A stretch of DNA of 64,000 nucleotides from Microplitis mediator (taxonomy: Eukaryota; Arthropoda; Insecta; Hymenoptera; Braconidae): positions 11,510,642 to 11,574,641 of the forward strand of contig NC_079979.1 in the NCBI RefSeq assembly GCF_029852145.1, read 5' to 3'. Within the stretch, counting starts at the first letter, position 1. The number at the start of each line of letters is the position of its first letter. The notes beneath the pieces are model-generated. The model was not told the origin of the DNA, searched no databases, and was given only the letters and a program-made list of their open reading frames with translations. Positions 46,944 to 60,434 of the stretch are shown piece by piece. Made by a program: the position numbers and the translations under genes.

Positions 46944-47875
46944 TGAGACAATGTGAATTGTCATCTTCTCCCTCAGCCTTGCGGTTCCCATTTTTCCCCG
47001 TCTCGTTGCCGTCTGAAACCACCTAAAGCTAGTCATAGTGCCATGGTCACATGACTAGTTATCACCTCAACGCATGACCGTGAGGGGAAGTGGGGAGCGA
47101 GCCCAAAAACTCAGCCGTAAGACCCTACGGTGATTGAACTTCACTTCGATCCTGGATCCGTTAACGTTCAGACGTTATTATCATTTCAATATCAATTGTT
47201 ATACTTGCGATATTCACGTATTTTATATTTGGTAAATCGCATAATTTTCCTGGCAATTAACTTGCAAAATAGTATTTTTTGTATTGTTTATTAGTTATTC
47301 AATTATAATTAAATTTAAGTACATTGAAAGTATTATACGTTATCGGCGACATATTCGCGGTAATAAAACTAAATTAAATAATGAAATCAGTGTATGATAA
47401 GGATTTAGTCCACGTGACCACTACTGCGTATCCTGCGTTCCAGCCAGGACCATTACTATTGTATTCTGCGTGAAACGTTATTGTAAGTAATTGAGTTTAT
47501 TATAATTGGCAATAAAATTGCACATTATCCTAATAAATTGCCTATTTTATTCATCACCTTATTCTATCCCTATTGTAATATACTGGTGGGATTATTTAAT
47601 ATGATAAAATAATTGTTAATTAAGTTAGAAATAATCAGTAAGTCAGCTGTAAGAAAGCTGCATAGAAATTATCAGCCGTGAGGTAAGTTGATAAGCCTTT
47701 TTTTATACGTTGCCGAGTTTGAATAAGTGCGGGTCTTTGCTTTGCAAGAACCCCAGCCCACTGCTCTATCCAGCATAAAATAAAATTTGTTAGAGGCCAG
47801 CCTAAGCCAGGGTTCAACCCGCGAATTCTGGTGGCTGCTGGTAAAAATCGCGAAGACGAAAAGCGATTTGTCTCA
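46944..47875. mobile_element. Solo LTR, TGAGACAA...TTGTCTCA, TSD ATAT
   Basis: The 932-bp block has 8-bp inverse tips in TG...CA form, flanked by ATAT (46940-46943, 47876-47879). The surrounding sequence resembles 30690-30760, where no insert is present. No internal retrotransposon region or PBS was seen. Confidence 0.6.
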
Positions 47876-47879
47876 ATAT

Positions 47880-48248
47880 ATCAATGATAAAAGACAAAAG
47901 GATCCTTTTTCAGTTGAAGGCTGATATCTCAAATTGTAGCTGAATAAATTTCCTAAGCGAGCCATGAATTCGTTTTTTTGAAAAAATTTTTCCCGGCCCC
48001 GTAGACCTTAAAAACAAATCCAAAAAATTTAGATTTTATCCGAGAAAAACATTAAAAACTGGATTTTCTCAATTTTTTGCTGACAATATGATTTAAACTA
48101 AAGAACAAGTTAGATGACATTAAATGATGATCGAAAGAGACTACAAACAGAAAGAGTTGGTATGATTTCAGACACATTTCGTACATTATATTTTGATTTA
48201 TCCGGGAAAAATAACATTTTATGTTATTTTTTTAACTTTTCAGCGCCG
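47880..48248. repeat. Dispersed repeat at the LINE-2 insertion site
   Basis: Stretch 48040-48248 (ATGATGATCGAAAGAGACTA, TATGTTATTTTTTTAACTTT, CAGCGCCGA) matches 57640-57830, where it continues uninterrupted. The LINE entered this repeat near 48248. Confidence 0.65.
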
Positions 48249-48469
48249 AAGGGAGCAAGAAAGTAAGGTTAAAGAGGTAAGTTTGAGGGAGGCGAGGGAA
48301 AGAGGGAGGGCAAGAGTGTATAGTAGGAAGTAGCAGGTAGAGACACTGGGGTGGGTAAGGTAGAGAGTTAGTGAGGAAGATAAGGTAGAAAGGTAAGCTA
48401 AAAGAGTGTACGAGTGTAGTTTGAGTAGGTAAAGAAGGGGGTAAGTAGAAGAGCCGAGTAGTGAGGGGT

Positions 48470-49740
48470 ATGGGTGATGAAGGAAGCGTTAAAAGACCGG
48501 TTTTAGAAAGAGTAAAGTTAAGTAGAACGGGAAGTGAAGGGGAACTAGTAGAGGCAGTGCTCAGAGGAAAGAGAAAAGAAAGGGAACAAGAGGGGGAAGC
48601 TAGGCTGTCGAAAGAGTTAGAGAAGGCAGAGGTTTTCAAAAGAAGTATATTAATTGTGAGGACGCCGGAGGAAGAAAAGGAAGAATTGAAAATGGAGGAG
48701 ATGAAAATTATGGTAGAAGGGATAATGAAGTCAGAGTGTGGTAAGATTGGGGCGAGAGTAGAGGAGTTGGCATCGGAGGCTAGGAAAGAAAGAAAGGAAA
48801 TGAGGAGGTGGTGGGAGGAGGAGGGGGTGAAAATGGGAAAACGGATAGAGGAACTAACGAAAAAGGTAGTAAGTTTAGAAGAGGATAGGGAGGAAGGTAG
48901 GATCAGCGCCAAGGGGGCGAGAGATTAGATTAGATAGATATTTTATTGTTCAGTGATAATTAAACAAAAATGTAACGTACAAAGTATAAATACAAGCAAA
49001 CAGTGGTATATATAGTTGTAGTTTGGTATAAAGCAATTGTGTTAATAGCAAAAAAATTAGAATATAAAGCTTATTAATTGGATAACGAGTATACAAACAT
49101 TCAACATAACATTAATACACTAGACTAAGCCAGTATAGTTTATAGTTTAACAGTAGAATTCAGTCGCCCAGTTATCATCACAGGTAAGCAGCCATTTGTT
49201 GAGTTCAGTCTTGAAAACATCAGTACTTGTAATGAGTTCAAGAGTATCTAGTAGGCTATTCCAGAGGTATGGTGCCGCAACTGATGATTCGGTACAACGA
49301 GATTCATCGTCGAAGACTGATTGCGTAGCGATCTTGGTGCAGTGTAGACAGCAAGAAGCTCTGCCAGGTATGATGGGGTACGAACTGGTAGCAATTTACG
49401 AGCTATTAATATAATTGCACGTGCCCTAGTCTTGCTGATCGTTAGCTACCCAAGCTCAAGAGAAGAGGTGAATGAAGACGGAGGGGCAAGGGGAAATGTG
49501 GTTGAGGAAAGAAGAATTAGGGAGTTAAAAGTAAAAATGGATAAAAGGGAGAGAGAGATAAGAAGGAAAAATATTGTAATTAAAGGAGTAAAATTAGGGG
49601 AAGGGGAGGAATACGTGAAGGAGGTAGAAAAAATATGGGAAAAATTGGGAGTAGTGGGGGGTAGAGGGGATAGAGAAAAAGAAAGAGGTTATGAAGGCAA
49701 AAAGCAGATTGAAAGGGGAACGAGAAAAAATCGAAGATGA
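48470..49740 (+). pseudogene. LINE-2 ORF1, coiled-coil protein, interrupted
   Basis: ATG at 48470. The first part is charged and helical (KRKEREQEGEARLSKELEKA, RIEELTKKVVSLEEDREEG). Removing 48925-49458 with one AGAGA copy restores the frame into EEVNEDGGARGNVVEERRIR and the domain with RRKNIVIKGVKLGEGEEYVK, like LINE ORF1 C-terminal domains. A frameshift ends it near 49740. Confidence 0.6.
48925..49458 (-). mobile_element. 5'-truncated LINE fragment, TSD AGAGA
   Basis: The minus strand encodes a LINE C-terminus (about 49400-49180: RTPSYLAELLAVY, then after a shift APYLWNSLLDTLELI and STDVFKTELNKWLL), a stop, a 3' UTR and a GATTAGATTAGAT-type tail at 48922-48940. Such C-termini are typical of CR1/Jockey-like elements. 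AGAGA flanks both sides. Confidence 0.65.
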
Positions 49741-50301
49741 TTTAACGGTAGAAGAGAGAAGGACCAGATGAATGATTGAGAGAGAGGCACAAAAAGAGAG
49801 AATGTAGGGAAAGAGGGTGAAAGTAGATTATATGAAGATGTCGGTGAATGGGGAATTGAAAGTATGGGACGAAGTGAATGAGATTTGGGTAGCGAGGGCG
49901 GGAAACGAATAAGGATGAGGGAAAGGAAGGTGGGGCGATGGAGGAAGAGGAGAAGGGGGAAAAAAGAGTATTACAAGGTAGGTTTTTGGAATGTGGCAGG
50001 ATTGAAAAATAAGGATGAGAATTTCTGGATGTGTCTAAAGGATTGGGATGTGGTTGTGATGATAGAAACGTGGCCGGATGAAAAAGAGTGGAAGGAAGTG
50101 TGTGGAAGGAATAAAAAAGGGTATAAATGGGAGATACAGGAGGCGGTGGGGAGTAAAGAGAGAGGTAGAGCGAAAGGAGGAATGGTGATGGGGATAAAGG
50201 AGGGGATAGAATTAGGAAAGGCAGGAAGATGTGAGGAAAAAGGATGGATGGAAAGAGAGGTGAAATTAGGGAAGGAATGGTAGTGGATAGTAGGTGTGTA
50301 T

Positions 50302-53079
50302 TAGGGTAGTCGTAAGAAATTAAATTTTCTCAGGCGCCCCATAAAAAGCTTCTCTTGTGAAAAAATACGGAGGGAATTTGGTTTTTTCGGTTTAAGTAAA
50401 AAGAACACGTGCCGAAGGACGATCAAAGTTCATTTTTCGATACAATCGCGGTTTTTTGTTAAATATCTCATGAAACATGCAGATTAAAGGAAAAAGTCAT
50501 GAAAACAATTTTGTAGAAAATTGCATTCTTGACAAAAAAGGTCATGTTGATTTTTTTAATAAAACGTGTATTTATGAAGTTATTTTAAATAAATTTTTTT
50601 TAGATCTTATGAATTGAGCGTATTAAGGATTACAAATTTCGATAATAACATTTTTCTAAGTATATAGAAACTGTAACAAGCATTACTGATTAATATGTTA
50701 CGAGTTACAAAGTTTTCTATATTTAAGAAAATGTAACAGGGTAAAATAGATCCCAATAACTATTTAATTATTTATAAAATTGGATTTGTCCACGGTCGAT
50801 AACGGGCCCTAATTATAATTCAGTTTATTAAATTGAGTGATTCGACATGTCACCGGGTGTCGCTAATCAGTGAGACCCGAACATCCGCCCCTCTCTTTTG
50901 CTAATTAATTTAGTAGGGATGAGTTTTCCGGGGGTGAATCGAAGAGTTACAAGGGAGTGCCGTGCCAAAAATCGGGAGAGTTCGTTGGACACCCAAGGAG
51001 AGTGAGTCGGACGACCGAAGGCGATGGACGCCTAAGTGAAGTGAACGACTAGAGTGATTGAACGCATCATCTACACCATTCTATACAAGGCAAGACGAGG
51101 ACCTTAACCATCTGGAGCAAGAACAAACCGGACAATTGAGAACCAGAAGAGCAGATTCACCTGTAAGGAAAACTGGACGACAGTTGGAGGAATAGCCGGA
51201 CATCAGCTACAAGTCTCACCTGGTTGCTGCTGTAAAAGTCATCAAGGTAAAATTATAATTAATTAAGGCCGGAATTTATATTCCAATGGCAGAATTAATT
51301 ATAATTAATTTAATTAATATCTTTCCGTTGGTCCTCGTGTATATAAATTGGTAGTTGTAGGCCGTTGGCCATTACAACCACGCGCCTCGTCTTTTCAAAA
51401 GTGTCGCGCCGCTCTCATTCGCTATATTGTGTCTATAACTCTGAATTTATTTTATCCGAGGCCTTTGGCTGGAATAAAATAATTTTCCCGCGTAAATATC
51501 TAATTAAATAAATTATTCGATAACGTCAGTAAATTAATTGAGGCCGGAATTTATTCCAGTGGCTGAATTAATTCATAAATAAACTTCAATTTACTCGAAT
51601 CCGTCAGTAAGATTCAAGACCCGAGTGACGCCAACTCAATGGCCGAATTTCTAGTCAATTCATAACGTAATTCTAGTCGTGATTTAATTACAAATTAATT
51701 TTAAGTTAATTAATTAAAATATCTAAATAAAATGAAGTCATAAAAAAGACGCTAGAATTTTGATAAATTGTTATTGAGTAAAATGGAAAGAAACGGATTA
51801 TTTTATTGTGAAGTAAATTAATGTATAAAAATAGTGGCAAATTAACTAGTGGGAAAATTATCAGTGGAAAATTATAAGGGAAAATTAATTAATTAATACT
51901 TAATTTAAACAACAAATTAATTAATTAATATGTGTAAAATCAGTGAGTTAATTGAAAACTAAGGGAGTGGTAAATTGTAATCAAAATGAGTTAATGTGGG
52001 AAAATTTATATTGGAATTTTAGTTGAATTAGAGTCATGATAATTTTGGGTGAAAAAGATTGTAATGATATTGAAGGTACAAAAGGAAAACAGAGTTTTAA
52101 GTAGAATCAAGTAATGTTAATTGAAGGAAAATGTGTCTGTGATTCAGGTCCTGTGGACAAAATATAAGTTAGGTTTAAGAGATGTCCGGTGGACACTAGA
52201 AATAAGAAAAGCGGGTTAACGTCCTGTGGACGGTTTTTTAAAATTAGTAATTAAGGAAAATAAGGTTTAACGTCCGGTGGACGGTTTTTTATAAAAGTGT
52301 ATTAAGGTTAAAGGTTTAACGTCCGGTGGACGGTTTTTTAAAAAGAGTGTGTGTGTGTGTTACGTCCGGAAGACGCCTAAAATACGTGTGTGTGTGGGAG
52401 TGTGGAAACGTCCAGGGGACGCATTTAGTTTGTCATAAGAATTTAGTTTGTCATAAGGTTATAATTGTCATTAAAGGAAAAATATAAAAGCAAGGTGCTT
52501 ATAATTAATAAAATTGAAAGCAAAGTCTTAAATAAATTTATTTCAGCCTGTTCATCATTCCTCTCCTCTCTCACAAAATTATAAAATTTACGAACGACCC
52601 TGAGCATATGAAATAATTACATCAACATCCGGTTCTGGAAGGCCGAGTCCATCTTCCAGTGGCGCCCTAATATTCGACTATAATACTTAGGTGCGACCAG
52701 ACTTGGCAAGCTAATCACTCTGTCATAAAAAAACCTTATTTTTAACATTCGTTATTCTTTAAATGCCTAATTGATAAGATCTAGGATTTTTTTAAAATAT
52801 CTTCATAAATACACGTTTTATAAAAAAAATCAACATGACTTTTTTTGTCAAGAATTTAATTTCCTACAAAATTGTTGTTGTGACTTTTTACTTTAATCTG
52901 CATATTTCATGAGATATTTAAAAAAAACTGCGATTGTATCGAAAAATGAACTTTGATCGTCCTTCGGCACGTATTCTTTTTACTTAAAACGAAAAAACCA
53001 AATTCCCCCCGTATTTTTTCACCAAAAAGAAACTTTTTGTAGGGCGCCTGAGAAAATTTAATTTTTAACGACCACCCTA
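50302..53079. mobile_element. Long-inverted-repeat element, TAGGGT ends, 8-bp TSD
   Basis: Ends TAGGGTAGTCGTAAGAAATT and its near inverse begin ~330-bp inverted arms (50302-50630, 52745-53079; both with TTTTCTCAGGCGCCC). GTGTGTAT is duplicated exactly (50294-50301, 53080-53087). Removing it with one copy joins WIVGVYINGDLD in the LINE endonuclease. An 8-bp TSD fits hAT or P-like groups. The inside is an LTR-like block. Confidence 0.8.
50736..52725 (+). repeat. LTR-like block with short tandem words and PBS-like site
   Basis: It begins TGTAACAGGGTAAAATAG. It contains a TATA-like TATATAAATTGG (about 51343) and repeated GTCCGGTGGACGGTTTTTT words (52180-52340). CTTCCAGTGGCGCCCTAA near 52655 resembles an LTR end followed by a TGGCGCCC primer-binding site. 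No gag or pol follows. The LTR reading is tentative. Confidence 0.35.
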
Positions 53080-56000
53080 GTGTGTATATCAATGGGGATT
53101 TAGATAGGAAGTTAAAGTTGTTGGCTGTGGGTAAAACAAGTGGAAGGGAAAGTGATAATAGGGGGAGATTTTAATGCGAGGACGGGGGAGGAGGGGAGGT
53201 ATGGTGTACGGAGTGAATGGAGAAGATACAGGGGGGGAAGGTCGAAAGATAAGGTAGTAAATAAGGAAGGAAGGAGATTTTGCAGCCTTCTAGATGAAGG
53301 AAGGTGGGGAATGTTGAACGGGTCGGTGAACGGGGACGAGGAGAGGAATTGGACATTCATAGGTGAGAGGGGACGGTCGATTATAGACTATGTAGTGATG
53401 AGTGAAGCGATAAAGGGAAGAGTGGGAAGGCTAAAGGTGTTAGAGAGGGTTGACTCAGACCATCTACCGGTAGTAGTGTGGATCGTCGGAGAGAGGCGAA
53501 CAGAAGGTAAGGGAAGTATCTGGAGTGAAGAAGGGAGAGGAGTATGGACAGAGAGAGTGATTGAGATGTTTAGAGAAAAGTTCAAGGGCTCGGAAGGGGG
53601 GATAAAGAAGTAGAAGAAGGTTGGGTGCCATTAAGGGAGAGGGTAAGAGAGGGAATAGATCAAACAATGAAAGTGAGAGGCAAAAGAAGTGTGAATAGTT
53701 GGTGGGATGAGGAATGCAGAGAGGCTCGAAAGAGATTGAGGGAGGAGCTGAAGTTCGTTAGGAAGAAGAAAGGGGATGTGGGGAACTATAAGGAGAAAAA
53801 AAAGGTTTAGAAAATTGTGTGAGGAAAAAAAGAAAGAGGAAAGGGCCAGTTGGGAGAATAAGTGTAAAGCAATGAGAACCGAGGGACAGGTCTGGGAAGT
53901 AATTACCAAGGGTAGAAAGAAAAGGAAGGGAGTAAATGACAGTATTGATATGGAGGAATGGGGCAGTTTCTTTCAGGGTTTGCTAGGGGGTGTGGAGGGG
54001 AGGACAGTTATAAAGGGGGTGGGGGAAGAGAGTTTTGAAGATGAGGAGGAGGAAATTACTTTGAAGGAGGTTAGGGAGGTTGTAAAAGGTCTGAGGGATA
54101 GGAAAGCAATGGGAGAGGATGGTGTACCGAATGAAGTATGGAAGTATGGGAGGGAGGAAGTAGTGGTAGCGTTGTGGAAGGTATGCAGTGAGGTGTGAAA
54201 GGGAGAAGGGTGGCCGGAGGGTTGGAGGGAGGGAGTGGTAATACCAATAGTGAAGAAGGGGGAGGGCAGAGTAGTGGAAGAGTATATGGGAGTGACGCTG
54301 ACACAGATGGCGTATAAGGTGTACGTACGAGTGCTAGAGAAGAGATTGAGTGAGGTAGTAGAAGAAAAAGGGCTGCTTCCACCAAGCCAAACGGAGTTGA
54401 GGAAAGGAATGGGAATGATAGATAACATCTATGTATTAAATTATTTGGTGAACAGGGAGGTCAAAAGGATAAAGGGAAGTTGATGTTATTTGTAGATTTG
54501 AGGGCAGCGTTTGACTCGATGGATAGGAGGAAACTGTTTAAATGTTTAAGAAGGAGGGGGTGGTGAGGGACTGGTGAGGAGGTGTGAGGTAGTGTTAAGT
54601 GAGACGGTTAGTAAAGTGAGAGTGGGAAAGGATAGTGGAGATAAGTTTTGGACGGAGAGGGAAGTCAGGCAAGGATGCCTGCTGCGTCCCCTCTTGTTTG
54701 TCTTGTTTTTGTCAGACATGGATGGAGAGTTAGAAAAGGGAAGATGGGGAGGAGTGGAGCTAGGTGGAGGAAAAAAGGTGTATGCGTTGGCGTATGCGGA
54801 CGATGTGGTCTTGATGGCAAAGGACGAGGGAGAAATGAGAGGAATGATTAGGACGTTGAAAAGATATATAGAAGGAAAAGAGCTAGAAGTAAATACAGGG
54901 AAGACAAAAATCATGAGGTGTAGAACAGGTGGGGGCAGGTATGGGAAAGTGAGGTGGAAATGAATGGGAGAGGAGATAGAGAAAGTGAGAAAGTATGTGT
55001 ATTTAGGGTATGTGCTGAAAGCGAACGGGCAGGAGGAACATGTTAAAGAGAGAGTGAGGAAAGGAGCGAGTGTGTTAGGGCAAGTTAGAAGAATAGGGAA
55101 AAGGAAGTTCAGGAACGACTGTGGAAGAAGGATATGGTTGTTTGATAAGTTAGTGTGGTCAGTGGTGAGTTACGGGGTGGAGATTTGGGGATGGGAGAAA
55201 AGAGAGGAGGTGGAAAATTTGCAGGAAAGGTACTTGAGATGGACGTTAGGGATTTCGAGGGTTCCGGGATATATGGTCAGGGAAGAGCTAAGCAAGGATA
55301 AGATGGCAATAAGAGCAGGTATGAGAGCGTAGGGGTAAGAAAGGAGAATAGAAGCAGGAAACGGAGGAGAGTTAGCGCGGAGGTGTAGGATAGAAATGAG
55401 TAAAAGAATGAGAGCGGGAAAAGATGTAGAGTGGTGGGAAGGTGAGAGGAGGGACTATTACGAGAAAAAAGGGTGGGATTTAGTAGAAGTAGAGAGGAAA
55501 TAGGAAAATGGAGAAATGAGAGGGGAAAGAGTAATGGAAGTGGATAGGAAAAGGCAATGGGAGGATAGATGGGAAAAGATTAGGGAGTCGAGGAGAAATA
55601 GAGAGTAAAATATATTAAGGGGACAGGGGTACCAGGGTATTTGAAGAGGGGCTGAAAGGAAAAGAGGTGGAGAAGGGTGGCGAGGTTCAGACTAGGAGAT
55701 GGGATAAATGGAGGTAGGTATTGGGGAAAATAGGAAGAAAGGATATGTAGGATTTGCGGGTATAAGGAGGAGACATGGGAATACGTATGGGAGATTCGTT
55801 CGGGTTTTGGGGTAGAAAGGGGGTGGCAGGAGATGAGAAAGGAAGTGCTAGGGGAGGACGGTCAAGAGGAAAAGTAGATTTAAGAATTGGAAAAGTTGAG
55901 GGGGGAGAGAGGGGAGGATAGTTAAAGAAAGTGCAACGGAAGCGGAGGTCACGGAATGTGTGGAGGGAGTAGAGGTATGAAAAAGGCAAAAGAGTTTTTT

Positions 56001-56225
56001 CTTTGAAGAATTGCTTTTTCTCTTGTTGCCAGGGAATGTGAGGGACGAAGAATGGAAGGATGGAATTATGTAAAGGAATGATATGTAGGATAGGGTTATA
56101 GGATAAGGAATATTATGATGTAAAATGGTTTTGTTTATGTTTATGTATTGTTGAGATTATTTTTATTTTATGAAAGGAAGTCAGATTGTAACCCGCAAGG
56201 GAAAATTAAAAACCAATAAAAAAAA

Positions 56226-56496
56226 AAAAATTCGAGCTCCTTGAGCTTGATGTTATTTAAATGGAAAATCAGCTTTCGTGATTTCTGATTTTCCATTTAA
56301 ATAACATGAGAAAAAGAAATCGGTCTCTCGGTTGACCCTGCGGGCCAGCCCCAAAACTTCCCGCTGTTTTCGAGCTATATTTTCGAGTCTACTTGATCAA
56401 ATGCTCTGAAATTTTTAGGAAAGTTGACGGCCAACAAGCTCTTTAGATTGCCACCTTAACCATCTAAATCGGTTGATTAGTTAAAAAGTTACAGAG

Positions 56497-56540
<44 letters not shown>

Positions 56541-57640
56541 GACACTCGGACATCCTTCTGAAAATAGTCAGAATAGTTTCCTAGGACCTCAAAACGTCGA
56601 CATTTGATGAAAACTCGATTGTCGGAAATCGGGGTGATAACAATAACTTCCTGAATTTTAGAAAATTTACAATTTTCTTACCGGGAAGTTAAAAATTTAA
56701 TTTTAGAATTTTATACCTCGGCAATGGCTTATTGTACAGATAATCTCAGGACGTATTTTTGTAGAAAATTGAACGTTCTACAAAAAGTTCCTTATCATTT
56801 TTTGATAAATTTATCTGTTCCAAAGTTATTGGAGTTTAAAGTCAAGTTATAGTAAATTCCGAGATCGTTTTACTTTTCCGGGGAAACTATCATACTTATT
56901 ACAAAAAACGTGGTTATATTTGAAATCGATAGAAAAGCCAGCTTACGAAAAACATTTCATGCATATTAATTATAGATTGGGAATTATATATATAAATATA
57001 AACATATATTATTTATTAATTTTTCCTAGATTATGGTGTGACAAATTTATCATTGATAAAAATTGTGTCAAAACTTTAAAAGTGTTTTAAAAATTTGGAG
57101 TTCATTTCAAAAATTGTGTAGAAACTTTAAATGTTTTAAGTATTTGAAGTTAATTTTACGTAAGTATTATTTTTAATAAGTTAATAAAATAACTAATTTA
57201 AATAATAAATAATTGAATGTTTTATAAAAAAATATTAATTTTCAATAAATAATTAAAAACAATTTTCATTATTATTAATGAGTAAATTAAGACAATTTTA
57301 ATAGATTTTAATAAAAAAAAATCTGGGCGTCGGTTGACCCTGCGGGCCAGCCCCAAAACTTCCCGCTGTTTTTGTGCTCCTTGAGCTCGAAAACATTGCT
57401 GTGAATATATTTTCGAGCTCGAAAATGCTGTAATCTGGGATTATTTTTTATGAGCTTTTCAAGCTTTACTAAGTTACGTTTTATGCTAATGTTTGACAAG
57501 TTAAGAATCGAAAATTTCTAATGAAGAAGCGGTTTTCATCAAGGCAGAAATCAATGTTAGTGATCAAAATCAAGATTTGAGTGAGTTTTGACTTAGGTCA
57601 GAACAATAGTATATAAAATACTCGAAAAACATATTAAAAA
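56226..57640. repeat. Dispersed repeats and AT-rich DNA
   Basis: Contains a perfect 23-bp-stem hairpin (56250-56307), GC-core copies on the minus strand (56320-56385, 57330-57420) and a TG/CA-microsatellite repeat (56385-56700, (CA)n at 56500-56536). Stretch 56700-57300 shows nothing else recognisable. Confidence 0.55.
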
Positions 57641-58610
<970 letters not shown>

Positions 58611-58788
58611 ATACCCCGGATTGTCTAGTCCACGTAAAGGAGAGCGGGCAACATGGTTGAGGGCTAACCGGGCGCGCCCCCAGGTGGCGGATAGGGGGAC
58701 GGCCAGGGTGAGAAGTGGTAGCTCACGATGACCTCCAGCGGGAGGGAAACCCAGCTGGCGTAAAAACCGGCCCAAGGGGACCAAGGCC

Positions 58789-60434
58789 ATGTCGCGGACC
58801 AACTTCCCAAGCCAAGGTGTAAGCTATCGTGCTGAGGGCTGGATGGCACAGGGGTACTGTGTTCTTAACGATGCACCTTGGGGCACCAGGTGCAACCCCA
58901 TTGTATTTATGCACCTTCCGCTGTGCAATCAGGCTCTGCCGGCGGCGACTTCATATTTCCTGACTACTCGTGGGACCAAATATGGGAACATTTCAAATAA
59001 AAACTCTGGATTGGAGGCTTCGAAAGAGGACTCCGATCTTCTAAATGGTCACATGGACGTCGAGGAGGGCATGGGAGGCTCAGCTAACGCCGGGACTCCT
59101 GGAACTCTAGCGGATGGAGGAAGGAAAAAGAACCGCAGTGGAGCTGCGAAAAAGAGGGCCCGGAATGCCAAATTGGCCGCACGGGAACAATTTTCGGGGC
59201 AAAACAGCGGAGATGTTTCTTCCCCCATCAACGTAACCTCGGTGGAGGATGGCTCTTCAGTAGCTGGTTGCTTTAAAAGGCCCAGACCTGAGGACCAAAC
59301 CCCACCAGAGGTAAAAAAAGTGACAAAACGCGGCAAGGTGAACTACAAGTCGACTGGTTTTGGTGACGCAGTTAGGGCGGACAGGAAGGTAGCCATAGTA
59401 CCTTCTGGATACCCTGACGCGTTGATGAGCCAGAAGACGGGTGATCTGATCACACAGGCGTTAGTCAAGGCGCTGGATGCTGTCCCCACAGGATAGTCCG
59501 TCCCGTGCTTTGACGGATGCCGGTGGGATTAAGGAGCTCTGTGGGTTACCTGCGCTGATGATAAGGCCAAACAGTGGTTGCTGGGGACTGTCCCGGCTAT
59601 TAAGGCTGGGGGGGGGGACTCGCTCTTCAAGCTCTGGAGAATGAGAAACTTCCTAGACTTAAGAAGCTGACGGCGGTTCTTGGTACCACTGAGGAAACCA
59701 AGGTCATCCTGAACAGGCTGGCACGACAAAATCCTGGGCTCACTACTCAATTGTGGCGGGTCTGGGACCGTCGGGTGGTAGGTAAAACCGTCCACCTTGT
59801 TCTGGGAGTGGACCAGCGGTCACTGGCGGCACTCTCGGGGTGCAACTACTCTCCCCACTTCGGTCTGGGTAAGGCCCGTTTTTACGAGGCCTCATCCAAG
59901 GGTGCAGCTGGGGCAGGTGGGGGTGCTTCGGGAGGGGCTGCTGGCACGGCAGCGAAGTCTACGTCCGGAGCAGTGCCTCCTGCAAAGGCAAAGGCAAAGG
60001 TAGGGAAGCACGGCCAGAAGACTGAAGCGGCTGGCGCTGCTCAAGAAACTAGCACTGCTCCCATACCTTCAGAGACTGTGGTCATTCCGCCTCCACCTTC
60101 TCCAGCAGGGGAGCCTGCCGGGTCTCTCAGTGGGGAGGAGAGGGAGGGGGAACGCCACAGTTCGCTTTGGACCTCAATAGTAGGGCTAATTATCAAGCCG
60201 TCTTGCCTGACAGTGAGTAGGACTTCTGATGGGGAAAAGACCATGCCTCCGGCAAGATCTGGATCCAGAGGAAGGCTTACAAAGGCGAAAGCGGTTGCCA
60301 AAGAGAGCCTGTCAGGGACTAAGCAGGGTAAGCAAGCCACCCTCGCTCAGGCCCTGGCGGGAACCCTCCAGTTGTCCGGCACACCGAAAGAGGTGACAGC
60401 CGAGACCAACAAGAAGGAAGACGATGGGCACTAA
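58789..60434 (+). pseudogene. LINE-3 ORF1, frameshifted
   Basis: 58789-59496 and 59751-60434 lie in different frames; 59500-59750 links them with stops and indels (GALWVTCADDKAKQWLLGTV in between). The middle WVTCADDKAKQWLLG ... LWRVWDRRVVGKTVHLVLGV resembles the DUF4780 domain common in insect LINE ORF1 proteins. The N-terminus is basic (KKNRSGAAKKRARNAK) and the C-terminus is Ala/Gly/Pro-rich. Probable RNA-binding role, by analogy. Confidence 0.6.

Larger units (their letters stand above)
49885..55610 (+). pseudogene. LINE-2 ORF2: endonuclease-reverse transcriptase, broken
   Basis: Endonuclease pieces: VGFWNVAGLKNKDENFWMCL and VVMIETW (about 49975-50080), then across the insert GGDFNARTGEEG (about 53160) and VDSDHLPVVVWIV (about 53450). 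RT pieces: GDRKAMGEDGVPNEVW-like (54090-54140), YMGVTLTQMAYKVYVRVLEK (54280), FVDLRAAFDSMDRRK (54490), EVRQGCLLRPLLFVLFLSDM (54660) and catalytic YADDVVLMA (54795). Stops occur at 50281, in 53613-53616, near 54198 and elsewhere, with several frame changes. Confidence 0.75.
48249..56225 (+). mobile_element. Decayed purine-rich LINE with two insertions
   Basis: Order: 5' leader, ORF1 (coiled-coil), endonuclease, RT, C-terminal cysteine motif (CRICGYKEETWEYVW), 3' UTR and a run of A at about 56218-56230. The plus strand is markedly purine-rich throughout its own sequence. Insertions are a 5'-truncated LINE piece (48925-49458) and an 8-bp-TSD element (50302-53079). Many stops and frameshifts occur, so it is dead. 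Confidence 0.8.

Noticed and set aside
47700..47820. tRNA-like words (CTGCTCTATCC, GGGTTCAACCC)
   Set aside because: Order and spacing do not fit a tRNA on either strand; lies in a solo LTR.
48232..48912. 226-residue minus-strand ORF rich in Ser, Leu and Pro
   Set aside because: Antisense shadow of the purine-rich LINE-2 ORF1; pyrimidine-rich complement avoids stops.
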